Source: JAWWPG01 sp033850885 (GTDB taxonomy: Bacteria > Actinomycetota > Actinomycetes > Propionibacteriales > Nocardioidaceae). Taken from it: 64,000 bases of DNA. The notes below the pieces were generated by a model. That model searched no databases. It was not told the origin of the DNA and worked only from the letters and a program-made list of their open reading frames with translations. The position numbers were made by a program, and so were the translations under genes. Shown in pieces: positions 31,950-39,670 of the stretch (its first letter is position 1; each line of letters opens with the position of its first letter). Where the stretch lies: positions 1-64,000 of the forward strand of contig JAWWPG010000028.1 of NCBI GenBank assembly GCA_033850885.1. The letters run 5' to 3'.

Positions 31950-33706
31950 GGATGTCGACCCTGTTCCTGCGCACGCTGCGTGAGGACCCGGTGGACGCCG
32001 AGGTCCCGAGTCACCGGCTGCTGGTGCGGGCGGGGTACGTCAGGCGCGCCGCGCCGGGCATCTACTCCTGGTTGCCGCTGGGCTACCGCGTGCTGCGCAA
32101 CGTGGAGCGGATCGTCCGCGAGGAGATGGACGCGATCGGGGCACAGGAGGTGCACTTCCCGGCGCTGTTGCCGCGAGAGCCGTACGAGGCGACCGGCCGC
32201 TGGACCGACTACGGGGACAGCATCTTCACGCTCAAGGACCGCAAGGGCAACGACTACCTCCTCGGCCCGACCCACGAGGAGATGTTCACCCTGTTGGTCA
32301 AGGATCTCTACTCGTCGTACAAGGATCTGCCGTTGTCGCTCTACCAGATCCAGACGAAGTACCGCGACGAACAACGGCCGAGAGCCGGGATCCTTCGCGG
32401 TCGCGAGTTCGTCATGAAGGACTCGTACTCCTTCGACATCGACGAGGCGGCTTTCCTGCGCTCCTACCAGGCGCATCGCGACGCCTACGTGCGCATCTTC
32501 GACCGGCTCGGCTTCGACTACGTGATCGTGGCCGCGATGTCGGGCGCCATGGGCGGGTCCGCGAGCGAGGAGTTCCTCGCGACGGCGACCACCGGCGAGG
32601 ACACGTACGTCCGTTGCAGCACCTGCGGCTACGCGGCCAACGTCGAGGCGGTCAGGGTTCCGGTGCCGCCTCCCATCCCGTACGACGGCCTGCCGCCCGC
32701 CCGGGTCGAGGACACCCCCGATACGCCGACGATCGACACCCTGGTCGACCACCTGAACATGAAGTTCCCGCGGGACGACCGGCCGTGGCGGGCCGGTGAC
32801 ACGTTGAAGAACGTCATCGTGATGCTCGCCCGCCCGGACGGTACTCGCGAGCCGCTCGCCATCGGCCTGCCGGGTGACCGCGACGTCGACCTGAAACGTC
32901 TTGGCGCCCAGGTCGAGCCGACGGTCGTCGAGGCCTTCGACGAGGCGGACTTCGCGGCCAACCCGGCGCTCGTCAAGGGCTACATCGGTCCGGGAACCCT
33001 CGGCTCGAACGCCCTCAGCGGCATCAGGTACCTGCTCGACCCGCGCGTGGTCGACGGCACCTCGTGGGTGACCGGTGCCGATGAGCCTGGCCGGCATGTC
33101 ATCGGGCTCGTCGTCGGCCGGGACTTCACGGCCGACGGCGTGATCGAGGCCGCGGACGTGCGCGACGGCGACCCGTGTCCACGCTGCGGCAACCCCCTCG
33201 AGACGGCTCGAGGCATCGAGATGGGTCACGTCTTCCAGCTCGGCACGAAGTACGCGGATGCGCTCGACCTCAGGGTGCTCGACGAGTACGGCAAGCTCGT
33301 CACCGTCACGATGGGGTCCTACGGCGTCGGCGTGTCCCGGGCGGTTGCGGCCATCGTCGAAGGGTCGTACGACGAGGCCGGTATCGTCTGGCCCCGCGAG
33401 GTCTCGCCGGCCGACATCCACGTGGTGGCGACCGGCAAGGGCGACGCGGTCTTCACCGCCGCCGACTGGCTGATCACCGACCTCGAGGCGGCCGGCCTGA
33501 GCGTGTTGTACGACGACCGGCCGAAGGTCTCGCCGGGCGTGAAGTTCACCGATGCCGAGCTCATCGGGGTCCCCACCATCGTGGTCGTCGGGAAGGGCCT
33601 GACGGACGGGGTGATCGAGGTCAAGGACCGCAGGAGCGGGAAGCGAGTCAACGTCGAGATAGGTGAGGCCGTTGAGCATCTGGTGGGTGTCGTTCGCGGC
33701 CGGTGA
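31940..33706 (+). CDS. proS: prolyl-tRNA synthetase
   Basis: A 588-residue class II synthetase of the bacterial type. Motif 1 is in SHRLLVRAGYVRRAAPGIYSWLP, motif 2 is TKYRDEQRPRAGILRGREFVMKDSYSF near 140-165, and motif 3 is GSYGVGVSRAVAAIVE near 455. A bacterial insertion (editing) domain lies between motifs 2 and 3, with the TLVDHLNMKFPRD segment. The C-terminal anticodon-binding domain ends the protein (DDRPKVSPGVKFTDAELIGVP). GAGGAG 5 nt upstream supports the GTG at 31940. Confidence 0.96.
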   Translation: MVLRMSTLFLRTLREDPVDAEVPSHRLLVRAGYVRRAAPGIYSWLPLGYRVLRNVERIVREEMDAIGAQEVHFPALLPREPYEATGRWTDYGDSIFTLKDRKGNDYLLGPTHEEMFTLLVKDLYSSYKDLPLSLYQIQTKYRDEQRPRAGILRGREFVMKDSYSFDIDEAAFLRSYQAHRDAYVRIFDRLGFDYVIVAAMSGAMGGSASEEFLATATTGEDTYVRCSTCGYAANVEAVRVPVPPPIPYDGLPPARVEDTPDTPTIDTLVDHLNMKFPRDDRPWRAGDTLKNVIVMLARPDGTREPLAIGLPGDRDVDLKRLGAQVEPTVVEAFDEADFAANPALVKGYIGPGTLGSNALSGIRYLLDPRVVDGTSWVTGADEPGRHVIGLVVGRDFTADGVIEAADVRDGDPCPRCGNPLETARGIEMGHVFQLGTKYADALDLRVLDEYGKLVTVTMGSYGVGVSRAVAAIVEGSYDEAGIVWPREVSPADIHVVATGKGDAVFTAADWLITDLEAAGLSVLYDDRPKVSPGVKFTDAELIGVPTIVVVGKGLTDGVIEVKDRRSGKRVNVEIGEAVEHLVGVVRGR

Positions 33707-33733
33707 GCTGCTCTCCCGGCGACGGGGCCGCTG

Positions 33734-34447
33734 ATGCCCATCGACGCGGTGATCTTCGACTGGGGCGGCACGCTCACGCCGTGGCGGCCGCTGGACTACC
33801 GCGGCGAAGCGCTGGCGCTGGCGTCCAGTGCCGTCCCGGAGCTGGTCGATGAAGTCGCCAACGCCGTGTTCGAGGCCGGGGCGCAGCTCTGGGGGCGTTC
33901 ACGCGATGAGCACCGCAGCGCGACGTTCGCCGAGCTCTGCACGATCTCCGGCGTCGAAGCGACGCCGGAGGTGGTCGCGGCCTATCGCGCGTTCTGGGAG
34001 CCTCTGACCATCACGGACGCGGACGTCCTCCCGTTGTGGCAGCGGCTCCGGGCCGCGGGCAAGAGGATCGGGGTGCTGTCGAACACGATCTGGCCGCGCG
34101 AGTGGCACCGGGAGTTCTTCGCCCGCGACGGCGTGCTCGAGCTCATCGACGGCGACGTCTACTCGAGTGAGCTCGCGTGGACGAAGCCCGACCCGCGCGC
34201 CTTCGAGGCGGCCATGGCCGCCGTGGGCGTCTGCGACCCGAAGCGCGCGGTGTACGTCGGCGACCGGCTGTTCGAGGATGTCTGGGGGCCGGCTCAGCTC
34301 GGGATGCGGACGATCTGGGTTCCGCACAGCACTATCCCCGATGACCAGCGCGGACACTCCGAGGGTCAGCCGGATGCAGTGGTGCAGCGCCTCTTCGATG
34401 TCGCGGACATCGTTGCCGCGTGGTCCGCCGCCTCCACCACCGGTTGA
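33734..34447 (+). CDS. HAD-superfamily hydrolase with DWGGTL motif
   Basis: A 237-residue HAD protein with a C1 cap. Motif I is FDWGGTLTPW (Asp9). The usual second acidic residue is a glycine, a variant seen in a recognisable subgroup and one that may change or remove phosphatase activity. Motif II is in GVLSNTIWP near 118, the lysine is in WTKPDPRAFE near 155, and motif IV is VYVGDRLFEDV near 178. It follows proS by 27 bp and is probably co-transcribed. Its stop codon TGA is part of the first unit of a 22-bp repeat. Confidence 0.78.
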   Translation: MPIDAVIFDWGGTLTPWRPLDYRGEALALASSAVPELVDEVANAVFEAGAQLWGRSRDEHRSATFAELCTISGVEATPEVVAAYRAFWEPLTITDADVLPLWQRLRAAGKRIGVLSNTIWPREWHREFFARDGVLELIDGDVYSSELAWTKPDPRAFEAAMAAVGVCDPKRAVYVGDRLFEDVWGPAQLGMRTIWVPHSTIPDDQRGHSEGQPDAVVQRLFDVADIVAAWSAASTTG

Positions 34448-34508
34448 GCCGTCGCAAACTTGCCGTCGAGCCGTCGCAAACTTGCCGTCGAGGCGGGATG
34501 AGCCGGAA
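34443..34508. repeat. family C 22-bp direct repeats, short copy
   Basis: Three units begin at 34443, 34465 and 34487, an exact 22-bp period. The first two read G-T-T/C-GAGCCGTCGCAAACTTGCC; the third (GTCGAGGCGGGATG) is degraded. The array overlaps the HAD stop codon and ends 12 bp before a promoter. A larger copy with inverted arms is at 53905-54127. Confidence 0.8.
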
Positions 34509-34519
34509 CCTGCAGCCCA

Positions 34520-34550
34520 TTGACATCAAGTTAACTTGAGGTTGCAGGCT
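34520..34550 (+). promoter_or_regulatory. MerR-type promoter with SoxR-box-like operator upstream of SDR-queA
   Basis: The perfect 14-bp palindrome TCAAGTTAACTTGA is at 34526-34539. Extended to CATCAAGTTAACTTGAGG (34524-34541), it differs at one of 18 positions from the SoxR box I recall from E. coli soxS (CCTCAAGTTAACTTGAGG). It lies between -35 TTGACA (34520-34525) and a candidate -10 CAGGCT (34545-34550), a 19-bp spacer as in MerR/SoxR-controlled promoters. Control by a SoxR or related MerR protein is inferred; no such regulator gene is in the window. Confidence 0.7.
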
Positions 34551-34607
34551 TGTCGGTAGTACCACCCAACACTTGCGGTGGCATCGTCCGAACATAAGGA
34601 GCCTGCT

Positions 34608-35312
34608 ATGTCTGTCGCCGTCGTCACCGGGGCCTCTCGCGGGCTCGGCCGGGCGCTCGCCCTTGCCTTGGCATCTCGTGGCTGGCACCTCGTCATCGAC
34701 GCGCGTACCTCCGCCGACCTGGCCGCGGTCGCCTCGGAGCTCGATGCCGGCGGAGCCGCGAGCGTCACGGCAGTCGCGGGGAGCGTCGCCGACGACGAAC
34801 ACCGGACTCGGCTCATGGAGGCGGTCGACGGGCTCGGCTCGCTCGATCTGCTGGTCAACAACGCGAGCGTGCTGGGCCCGAGTCCGCAGCCCCGGCTCGC
34901 CGACTACCCCATCGACGTGCTCGTGAAGGTATATGGCGTCAACACGCTCGCCGCTCTGGCGTTGAGCCAGGCGCTGCTCCCGACGCTACGTTCCAGCGGC
35001 GGCGTACTCGTCAACATCACGTCGGACGCCGCTGTGGAACCGTACGACGGATGGGGAGGTTATGGGTCATCGAAGGCGGCGCTTGACCAGATCTCCGCGG
35101 TCCTCGCCGCCGAGGAACCGGCCATCAGCGTGTACGCGTTCGACCCCGGCGACATGCGGACCCGCATGCACCAGGAAGCCTTCCCCGGCGAGGACATCTC
35201 CGACCGACCGGAGCCGGAGACGGTCGTCCCCCAGCTGCTCCGACTCGTCGACGAGCTGCCGCCCAGTGGTCGCTACCGAGCCGCCGAGCTTCGGGAGGCG
35301 AACGTCGCGTGA
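34608..35312 (+). CDS. short-chain dehydrogenase/reductase
   Basis: A 234-residue Rossmann-fold SDR. The cofactor motif TGASRGLGRALALAL starts near residue 7, the NNASVLG structural motif is near 84, the catalytic Ser is in NITSDAAVEPYDG near 138, and the Tyr/Lys pair is in YGSSKAALDQI near 149. The DARTS stretch after strand 2 suggests NADP. AAGGAG 7 nt before the ATG at 34608 fixes the start. It overlaps queA by 4 bp (GTGA). The upstream SoxR-like box suggests induction by redox-active compounds or oxidants, where a carbonyl or quinone reductase would be useful. Confidence 0.85.
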   Translation: MSVAVVTGASRGLGRALALALASRGWHLVIDARTSADLAAVASELDAGGAASVTAVAGSVADDEHRTRLMEAVDGLGSLDLLVNNASVLGPSPQPRLADYPIDVLVKVYGVNTLAALALSQALLPTLRSSGGVLVNITSDAAVEPYDGWGGYGSSKAALDQISAVLAAEEPAISVYAFDPGDMRTRMHQEAFPGEDISDRPEPETVVPQLLRLVDELPPSGRYRAAELREANVA

Positions 35313-36364
35313 GCCCCCAGACCTTCACGTCCCCCGGCACCAGGTTCGTGCTGCCGACGGGCAGCGAGGCGTCGGCTCCGCCCGAGCGGCGAGGCCTGGT
35401 TCGGGACGGGGTACGTCTGCTCGTCTCGAGGCCGGGCGCGGTGGAGCACACGGTCTTCCGAAGACTCGCCGACCATCTGGCTCCAGGCGATCTCCTCGTC
35501 GTGAACACCTCGGCCACCCTGCCGGCAGCCGTGGACGGGCTGCGCAGTAACGGAGTTCGCAGTGCGGTCCACGTCGCGGTGGGCCTCGACGACGGAAGCT
35601 GGGTCGTGGAGGTTCGCCGTACCGACAACTCCGGGCCACAGACCGACCTCCGGCCGGGTGAGGAGATCGACCTCACCGGTGGCCAGCGCGTGCGGGTCGA
35701 CGCTGCCTACCCCGACGAGTCCGTGGCGGACGCCAGGCTGTGGCGGGTGACACCGATGCCGCCGCGCGACCGCGTCGGCTACCTCGCGAAGCACGGACGT
35801 CCCATCCGCTACGGGTACCTCAGCGGCAGCTGGCCGCTTGCCGACCTGCAGAACGTGTACGCCGACCGGCCGGGCAGTGCCGAGATGCCGAGCGCCGGGC
35901 GGCCGATCACCCGCCGGATGCTGGTCGGCCTGATGGCACGTGGCGTGGTGGTGGCCCCGATCGTCCTGCACACGGGTGTTTCCAGCCCCGAGAAGCACGA
36001 ACCGCCCATGTCCGAGCGCTACCAGGTGTCGGAGACGACCGCCCGTCTGGTCAACATGACCCGAGACGCGGGCCGACGGGTCGTGGCGGTCGGGACGACG
36101 TCCGTGCGTGCACTGGAGAGTGCCGCCGAACCGGCGGGCGACGTCTCGGCGCGCAAAGGTTGGACGGACCTGGTGCTGGGACCGTCGCGACCGGCTCGGG
36201 TATGCACGGGCCTGGTCAGCGGGCTGCACGAGCCCGAGGCCAGCCATCTGCTGCTCCTGGAGGCGGTTGCCGGAGAGGAGCTCGTCGCGGCCGCCTACCG
36301 GGCGGCGGTCGCCGAGCGCTACCTGTGGCACGAGTTCGGCGACTCGATGCTCTTCCTTCCGTGA
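35309..36364 (+). CDS. queA: QueA-family tRNA ribosyltransferase-isomerase
   Basis: A 351-residue protein of the QueA family, which moves the ribosyl part of SAM onto 7-aminomethyl-deazaguanine in tRNA to give epoxyqueuosine. Family landmarks are DLLVVNTSATLPAAV near 56, the RPGEEIDL region, TRRMLVGLMARGVVVAPIVLHTG near 206, SSPEKHEPPMSERYQVS near 230 and TTSVRALESA near 268. No tgt, queC-F or queG gene is in the window, and it is coupled to an SDR gene. True queuosine synthesis is therefore uncertain; a paralogous role is possible. Confidence 0.85.
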   Translation: MSPQTFTSPGTRFVLPTGSEASAPPERRGLVRDGVRLLVSRPGAVEHTVFRRLADHLAPGDLLVVNTSATLPAAVDGLRSNGVRSAVHVAVGLDDGSWVVEVRRTDNSGPQTDLRPGEEIDLTGGQRVRVDAAYPDESVADARLWRVTPMPPRDRVGYLAKHGRPIRYGYLSGSWPLADLQNVYADRPGSAEMPSAGRPITRRMLVGLMARGVVVAPIVLHTGVSSPEKHEPPMSERYQVSETTARLVNMTRDAGRRVVAVGTTSVRALESAAEPAGDVSARKGWTDLVLGPSRPARVCTGLVSGLHEPEASHLLLLEAVAGEELVAAAYRAAVAERYLWHEFGDSMLFLP

Positions 36365-36402
36365 CGGTTCGAGTCTCAGGTGTGAGGGGGTCGTCGTGAG
36401 CG

Positions 36403-37416
36403 CTACTCCGAGCCGAGTCCGGGGAATGCTTCGGGTGCTGCCCCCCAGCTGACCCCACGCACGGCGCAGTCGACGAGGGTCGAGCTCACGAGCCGGCGCG
36501 CTTGGCCGGTCGTCGAACCGATGGCTCGCACATAGATGGCCGCGCAACGCCCCTCGATGTACCGGGCGAGCCGCCGAGCACTCGGCAACCCTGTAACGGG
36601 GAAGGGGATGTCGTACGCGGCAGCCGCCGCCGGCGGCTGCACCCCCGCAGCGGTGATCAGCGCGACGAGGGCGTCGCGTCGATCCCGGTGGACGTCGTAC
36701 GACGACACCGCGGCGGATGCCGCCGGTCGGTCCGAGACGCCGGCCGACAACACGCCGCCGAGTACGCCGTAGCCGAACACGGCGGCGTACTCGGCCAGCA
36801 GGCAAGGCTCGAGGGCTCCGACCCCGGCGAGAGGGCCGGACGGAGGCACAGGGTTGCCGATCGGTCCGGGGACGAGCGCCTGAGCGGTGACGGCGTGTGA
36901 GGCGGCAACCGACCCGAACAGCTCCGCGAGCAGGCCCGACGTCGCCGCCAGGCAGTCCGCTGAGCGGTGGTCCGCCGCGGCCCGCTCCGCGGCGGCGAGC
37001 TCGGACGGGAGCTCGCCGCTTCGGTGTGGGAGCGGCCGGCTGGTGCGCGTCACCGGGGGCTCGAGGTTGGTAAGGGAGCCGCGGAACCGGCGTACGTGCT
37101 GGTGCTGGAAGGCGATCACATCGGTCAGCAGGCTGCGCTTGGCGGGATAGCGGCGGGAGGCCGCCGTACAGAAGTTGAGCAGCTCCTCCTCAGCTGCGAT
37201 CGCGTTCGTGAGGAGCCGGATGTCGGTGTCAGCGTCGCTGGCTGTGGGGGTCGGTGGTGTCGAGGAAGGTGAGTCGACGGTCGGGGAGCCCCGGTTGCCG
37301 CTTCCGCTGCAGGCCGGCGCGACCAGCGCGGCCACGGACACGGCGGCGCCTTGCAGGAGGACGCGGCGGCTGACCTGAGGACCTGCGGTCCCGGAGCCAG
37401 GTCGCGTGTGCCTCAC
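36403..37416 (-). CDS. Tat-exported lipoprotein with DUF4439 ferritin-like domain
   Basis: About 337 residues. The N-terminus has a twin-arginine motif SRRVLLQG (Arg17-Arg18), a hydrophobic stretch and the lipobox VAPAC with Cys36, so it should be exported folded and lipidated. A Ser/Thr/Pro-rich linker follows. The helical domain has AIAAEEELLNFC and FQHQHVRRFRGSL in the first half and LAEYAAVFGYGVLGG in the second, as in the ferritin-like DUF4439 family. A gene of this kind commonly lies opposite rimP in actinobacteria. Metal binding has not been established. GTG at 37416 is the start used; an in-frame start at 37437 exists. Confidence 0.78.
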   Translation of the reverse strand: MRHTRPGSGTAGPQVSRRVLLQGAAVSVAALVAPACSGSGNRGSPTVDSPSSTPPTPTASDADTDIRLLTNAIAAEEELLNFCTAASRRYPAKRSLLTDVIAFQHQHVRRFRGSLTNLEPPVTRTSRPLPHRSGELPSELAAAERAAADHRSADCLAATSGLLAELFGSVAASHAVTAQALVPGPIGNPVPPSGPLAGVGALEPCLLAEYAAVFGYGVLGGVLSAGVSDRPAASAAVSSYDVHRDRRDALVALITAAGVQPPAAAAAYDIPFPVTGLPSARRLARYIEGRCAAIYVRAIGSTTGQARRLVSSTLVDCAVRGVSWGAAPEAFPGLGSE

Positions 37417-37506
37417 GGTGCAGACCGTACCCGACAATCGCGGTCGAATCGGTTCGTGGCGCTACGCTTGGTCGTGCGACGACAACACAACTTGAGAGGA
37501 CTGCCA

Positions 37507-38007
37507 GTGACCGGCCACCAGCCCACACAAGCACTCCTCGAGGTGTTGCGCCCGCCGCTCGAGACGAACGGTCTCGACGTGGAAGCCGTCGAGATCTCCA
37601 CCGTGGGCAGGCGTCGCGTCGTCCGCGTGCTCGTCGACAAGGACGGCGGTGTCACGCTCGACGACCTCGCAGCCGCCACGACCGTCGTCGCTGACCGCCT
37701 GGACGAGACCGAAGCCCTCGGTGACCGGCCCTACACGCTCGAGGTCACGTCGCCCGGGATCGACCGCCCCCTCACCACACCACGCCACTGGCGCCGCAAC
37801 GTCAACCGACTCGTCGCGGTGACGCTGCACGAGGGCGGCATGCTGACCGGGCGCATCCGCGAGGCGAACGACGACTGGGCGCTCGTCGACGTACAGGGGG
37901 TACCGACGCGGGTCGGGTACGGCGCCGTGGCGCGGGCGCGCATCGAGGTCGAGTTCAACCGACCGCGGCCGGCCGGCGGCTCACCGGGACAAGCCGAGGA
38001 GGGGTAA
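37507..38007 (+). CDS. rimP: ribosome maturation factor RimP
   Basis: A 166-residue factor for 30S subunit assembly. The N-terminal domain has GLDVEAVEISTVGRRRVVRVLVD and TLDDLAAATTVVADRLDE. The linker motif YTLEVTSPGIDRPLTTPRHW is diagnostic. The C-terminal domain is Sm-like (VAVTLHEGGMLTGRIREAND). GTG at 37507 is preceded by GAGAGG; a TACGCT box at 37462-37467 is a possible -10 for the rimP-nusA operon. nusA begins 4 bp after the stop. Confidence 0.94.
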   Translation: MTGHQPTQALLEVLRPPLETNGLDVEAVEISTVGRRRVVRVLVDKDGGVTLDDLAAATTVVADRLDETEALGDRPYTLEVTSPGIDRPLTTPRHWRRNVNRLVAVTLHEGGMLTGRIREANDDWALVDVQGVPTRVGYGAVARARIEVEFNRPRPAGGSPGQAEEG

Positions 38008-38011
38008 GCCG

Positions 38012-39100
38012 ATGGACATCGACATGGCCGTGCTGCGAGCCCTCGAGCGGGAGCGGGAGATCTCGTTCGAGGTTCTCGTCGACGCCATCGAGCAGTCGCT
38101 TCTCGTCGCGTACCACCGGACCCCGGGTGCCCACGAGGACGCCCGCGCCGAGCTCGACCGCAAGACCGGACATGTCACGGTCCTGGTCCGCGAACGCGAC
38201 GAGGAGGGCGCGGTCGTCAGGGAATGGGACGACACCCCCGAGGGCTTCGGTCGGATCGCGGCGACGACGGCCAAACAGGTGATCCTGCAGCGGCTGCGCG
38301 ACGCGGAGGACGACCTGCGGTTCGGTGAGTTCTCCGGCAAGGAGGGCGACGTGGTGTCCGGTGTCGTGCAGCAGGGCCGTGACCCGTCCATGGTCTTCGT
38401 CGACCTCGGCAAGATCGAGGCTGTCCTGCCGGCGGCCGAGCGCGTGCCGGGGGAGAAGTACGACCACGGCGAGCGCATCCGGTGTCTGGTGGTGACCGTC
38501 CGGAAGGGGGCGAAGGGACCACAGATCATGGTGTCGCGGTCCCACCCCAACCTGGTCAAGAAGCTGTTCGCGCTGGAGGTGCCGGAGATCGCCGACGGCA
38601 CGGTGGAGATCTGCGGCATCGCCCGAGAGGCCGGTCATCGGACCAAGATCGCTGTCCGGTCGCACGTCGAGGGCGTCAACCCCAAGGGCTCCTGCATCGG
38701 CCCGATGGGACAGCGGGTACGCAACGTGATGACCGAGCTGCACGGCGAGAAGATCGACATCGTGGACTGGTCCGAGGACCCCGCGCAGATGATCGGTCAT
38801 GCGCTGTCGCCGGCCCAGGTGATCTCGGTCGAGATCGTCGACGAGGCCGCCCGTTCCGCCCGCGTGACCGTGCCGGACTTCCAGCTCTCACTGGCGATCG
38901 GCAAGGAGGGCCAGAACGCGCGGCTCGCCGCCAGGATGACGGGGTGGCGCATCGACATCCGCTCGGACAACCCAGCCCCGTCGCCGAGACCGGCTGAGGC
39001 TGCGCCTGAGATGCCTGCGCCTGAGATGCCTGCGCCTGAGATGCCTGAGGCCGCGGTCGGGGCTGCCGCGGCAGACGCGGACGGCGGCACCAGCTCCTGA
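38012..39100 (+). CDS. nusA: transcription termination/antitermination factor NusA
   Basis: A 362-residue RNA-polymerase-binding factor. The N-terminal domain (1-130, with FEVLVDAIEQSLLVAYHR) is followed by an S1 domain (GDVVSGVVQQGRDPSMVFVDLG) and two KH domains (VNPKGSCIGPMGQRVRNVM, and FQLSLAIGKEGQNARLAARMTGW). It lacks the C-terminal acidic repeats of E. coli NusA. It ends instead with a low-complexity tail of three APEMP units, encoded by a 15-bp tandem repeat (GCGCCTGAGATGCCT) near 39003-39047, a likely site of length variation between strains. Confidence 0.95.
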   Translation: MDIDMAVLRALEREREISFEVLVDAIEQSLLVAYHRTPGAHEDARAELDRKTGHVTVLVRERDEEGAVVREWDDTPEGFGRIAATTAKQVILQRLRDAEDDLRFGEFSGKEGDVVSGVVQQGRDPSMVFVDLGKIEAVLPAAERVPGEKYDHGERIRCLVVTVRKGAKGPQIMVSRSHPNLVKKLFALEVPEIADGTVEICGIAREAGHRTKIAVRSHVEGVNPKGSCIGPMGQRVRNVMTELHGEKIDIVDWSEDPAQMIGHALSPAQVISVEIVDEAARSARVTVPDFQLSLAIGKEGQNARLAARMTGWRIDIRSDNPAPSPRPAEAAPEMPAPEMPAPEMPEAAVGAAAADADGGTSS

Positions 39101-39239
39101 GACGCACCGGGGATCCGGGGCGGGTCGCCCGACGAGAGATGCTGCCCGGCGGCTGCGCCGGCGCCCCGATTCGGTCGTCTTACCGGTCAGCGGCCGCGCC
39201 ACCATCCGACATACGACGTGGGTATCCCCGAGAAGCCGG

Positions 39240-39245
39240 TAGAAT
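39240..39245 (+). promoter_or_regulatory. -10 box TAGAAT upstream of ylxR
   Basis: TAGAAT sits 6 nt before TTG (39252) and 9 nt before ATG (39255). It could drive a leaderless or near-leaderless ylxR-infB message independent of the rimP-nusA promoter. Confidence 0.45.
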
Positions 39246-39254
39246 GTATGGTTG

Positions 39255-39584
39255 ATGAGTCGTCCGACCCCCGTCCGCACCTGTGTGGGATGCCGGGAGA
39301 AGGCGGCGAAGTCAGATCTGGTGCGGGTGGTTGTCGATGGCGCCGGGCCTTCGCGGTCCGTCGTACTCGACGAGCACGGCAACAAGCCGGGTAGGGGAGC
39401 GCACCTGCATCCCAGACCCACGTGCCTCGAGCTCGCTGTTCGCAGGCGGGCGTTCCCCAGAGCCTTTCGGCTCGACGGTCCGCTCGACATCACCGGACTC
39501 CGTGCGTGGTTCGAGACACACCGGTCGGCCTCACCCGAGGCCGCGCCGTCAGACAACTCACGAAAGCGGAGCAGCGGCTCATGA
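39255..39584 (+). CDS. ylxR: YlxR family RNA-binding protein
   Basis: A 109-residue DUF448 protein found between nusA and infB in many Gram-positives. The hallmark RTCVGCREKAAKSDLVRVV is at 8-26, followed by GRGAHLHPRPTCLELAVRRRAFPRAF near 49-74. The basic surface fits RNA binding; a nucleoid-associated or RNase P-related role has been proposed in other bacteria. ATG 39255 is used; the TTG immediately before it is an alternative. The usual neighbouring L7Ae-like ylxQ gene is absent. Confidence 0.92.
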   Translation: MSRPTPVRTCVGCREKAAKSDLVRVVVDGAGPSRSVVLDEHGNKPGRGAHLHPRPTCLELAVRRRAFPRAFRLDGPLDITGLRAWFETHRSASPEAAPSDNSRKRSSGS

Positions 39585-39627
39585 CATCTCGATGAGAATC
39601 ATGCAATGAGCACGCCCACCAGCTAGC

Positions 39628-39664
39628 GGTCCGCACCCTTCTTGGGTCGGACCGCCCAAGAAGG
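39628..39664 (+). promoter_or_regulatory. infB leader with two mutually exclusive hairpins, one covering the ribosome-binding site
   Basis: Hairpin 1 pairs GGTCCG (39628-39633) with CGGACC (39648-39653), plus ACCC with GGGT inside. Hairpin 2 pairs CCTTCTTGGG (39637-39646) with CCCAAGAAGG (39655-39664), the start of the infB ribosome-binding site AAGGAG. They share bases, so only one can form at a time: hairpin 1 frees the site and hairpin 2 hides it. This was read by eye; no folding energy was computed. Confidence 0.5.
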
Positions 39665-39670
39665 AGAATC

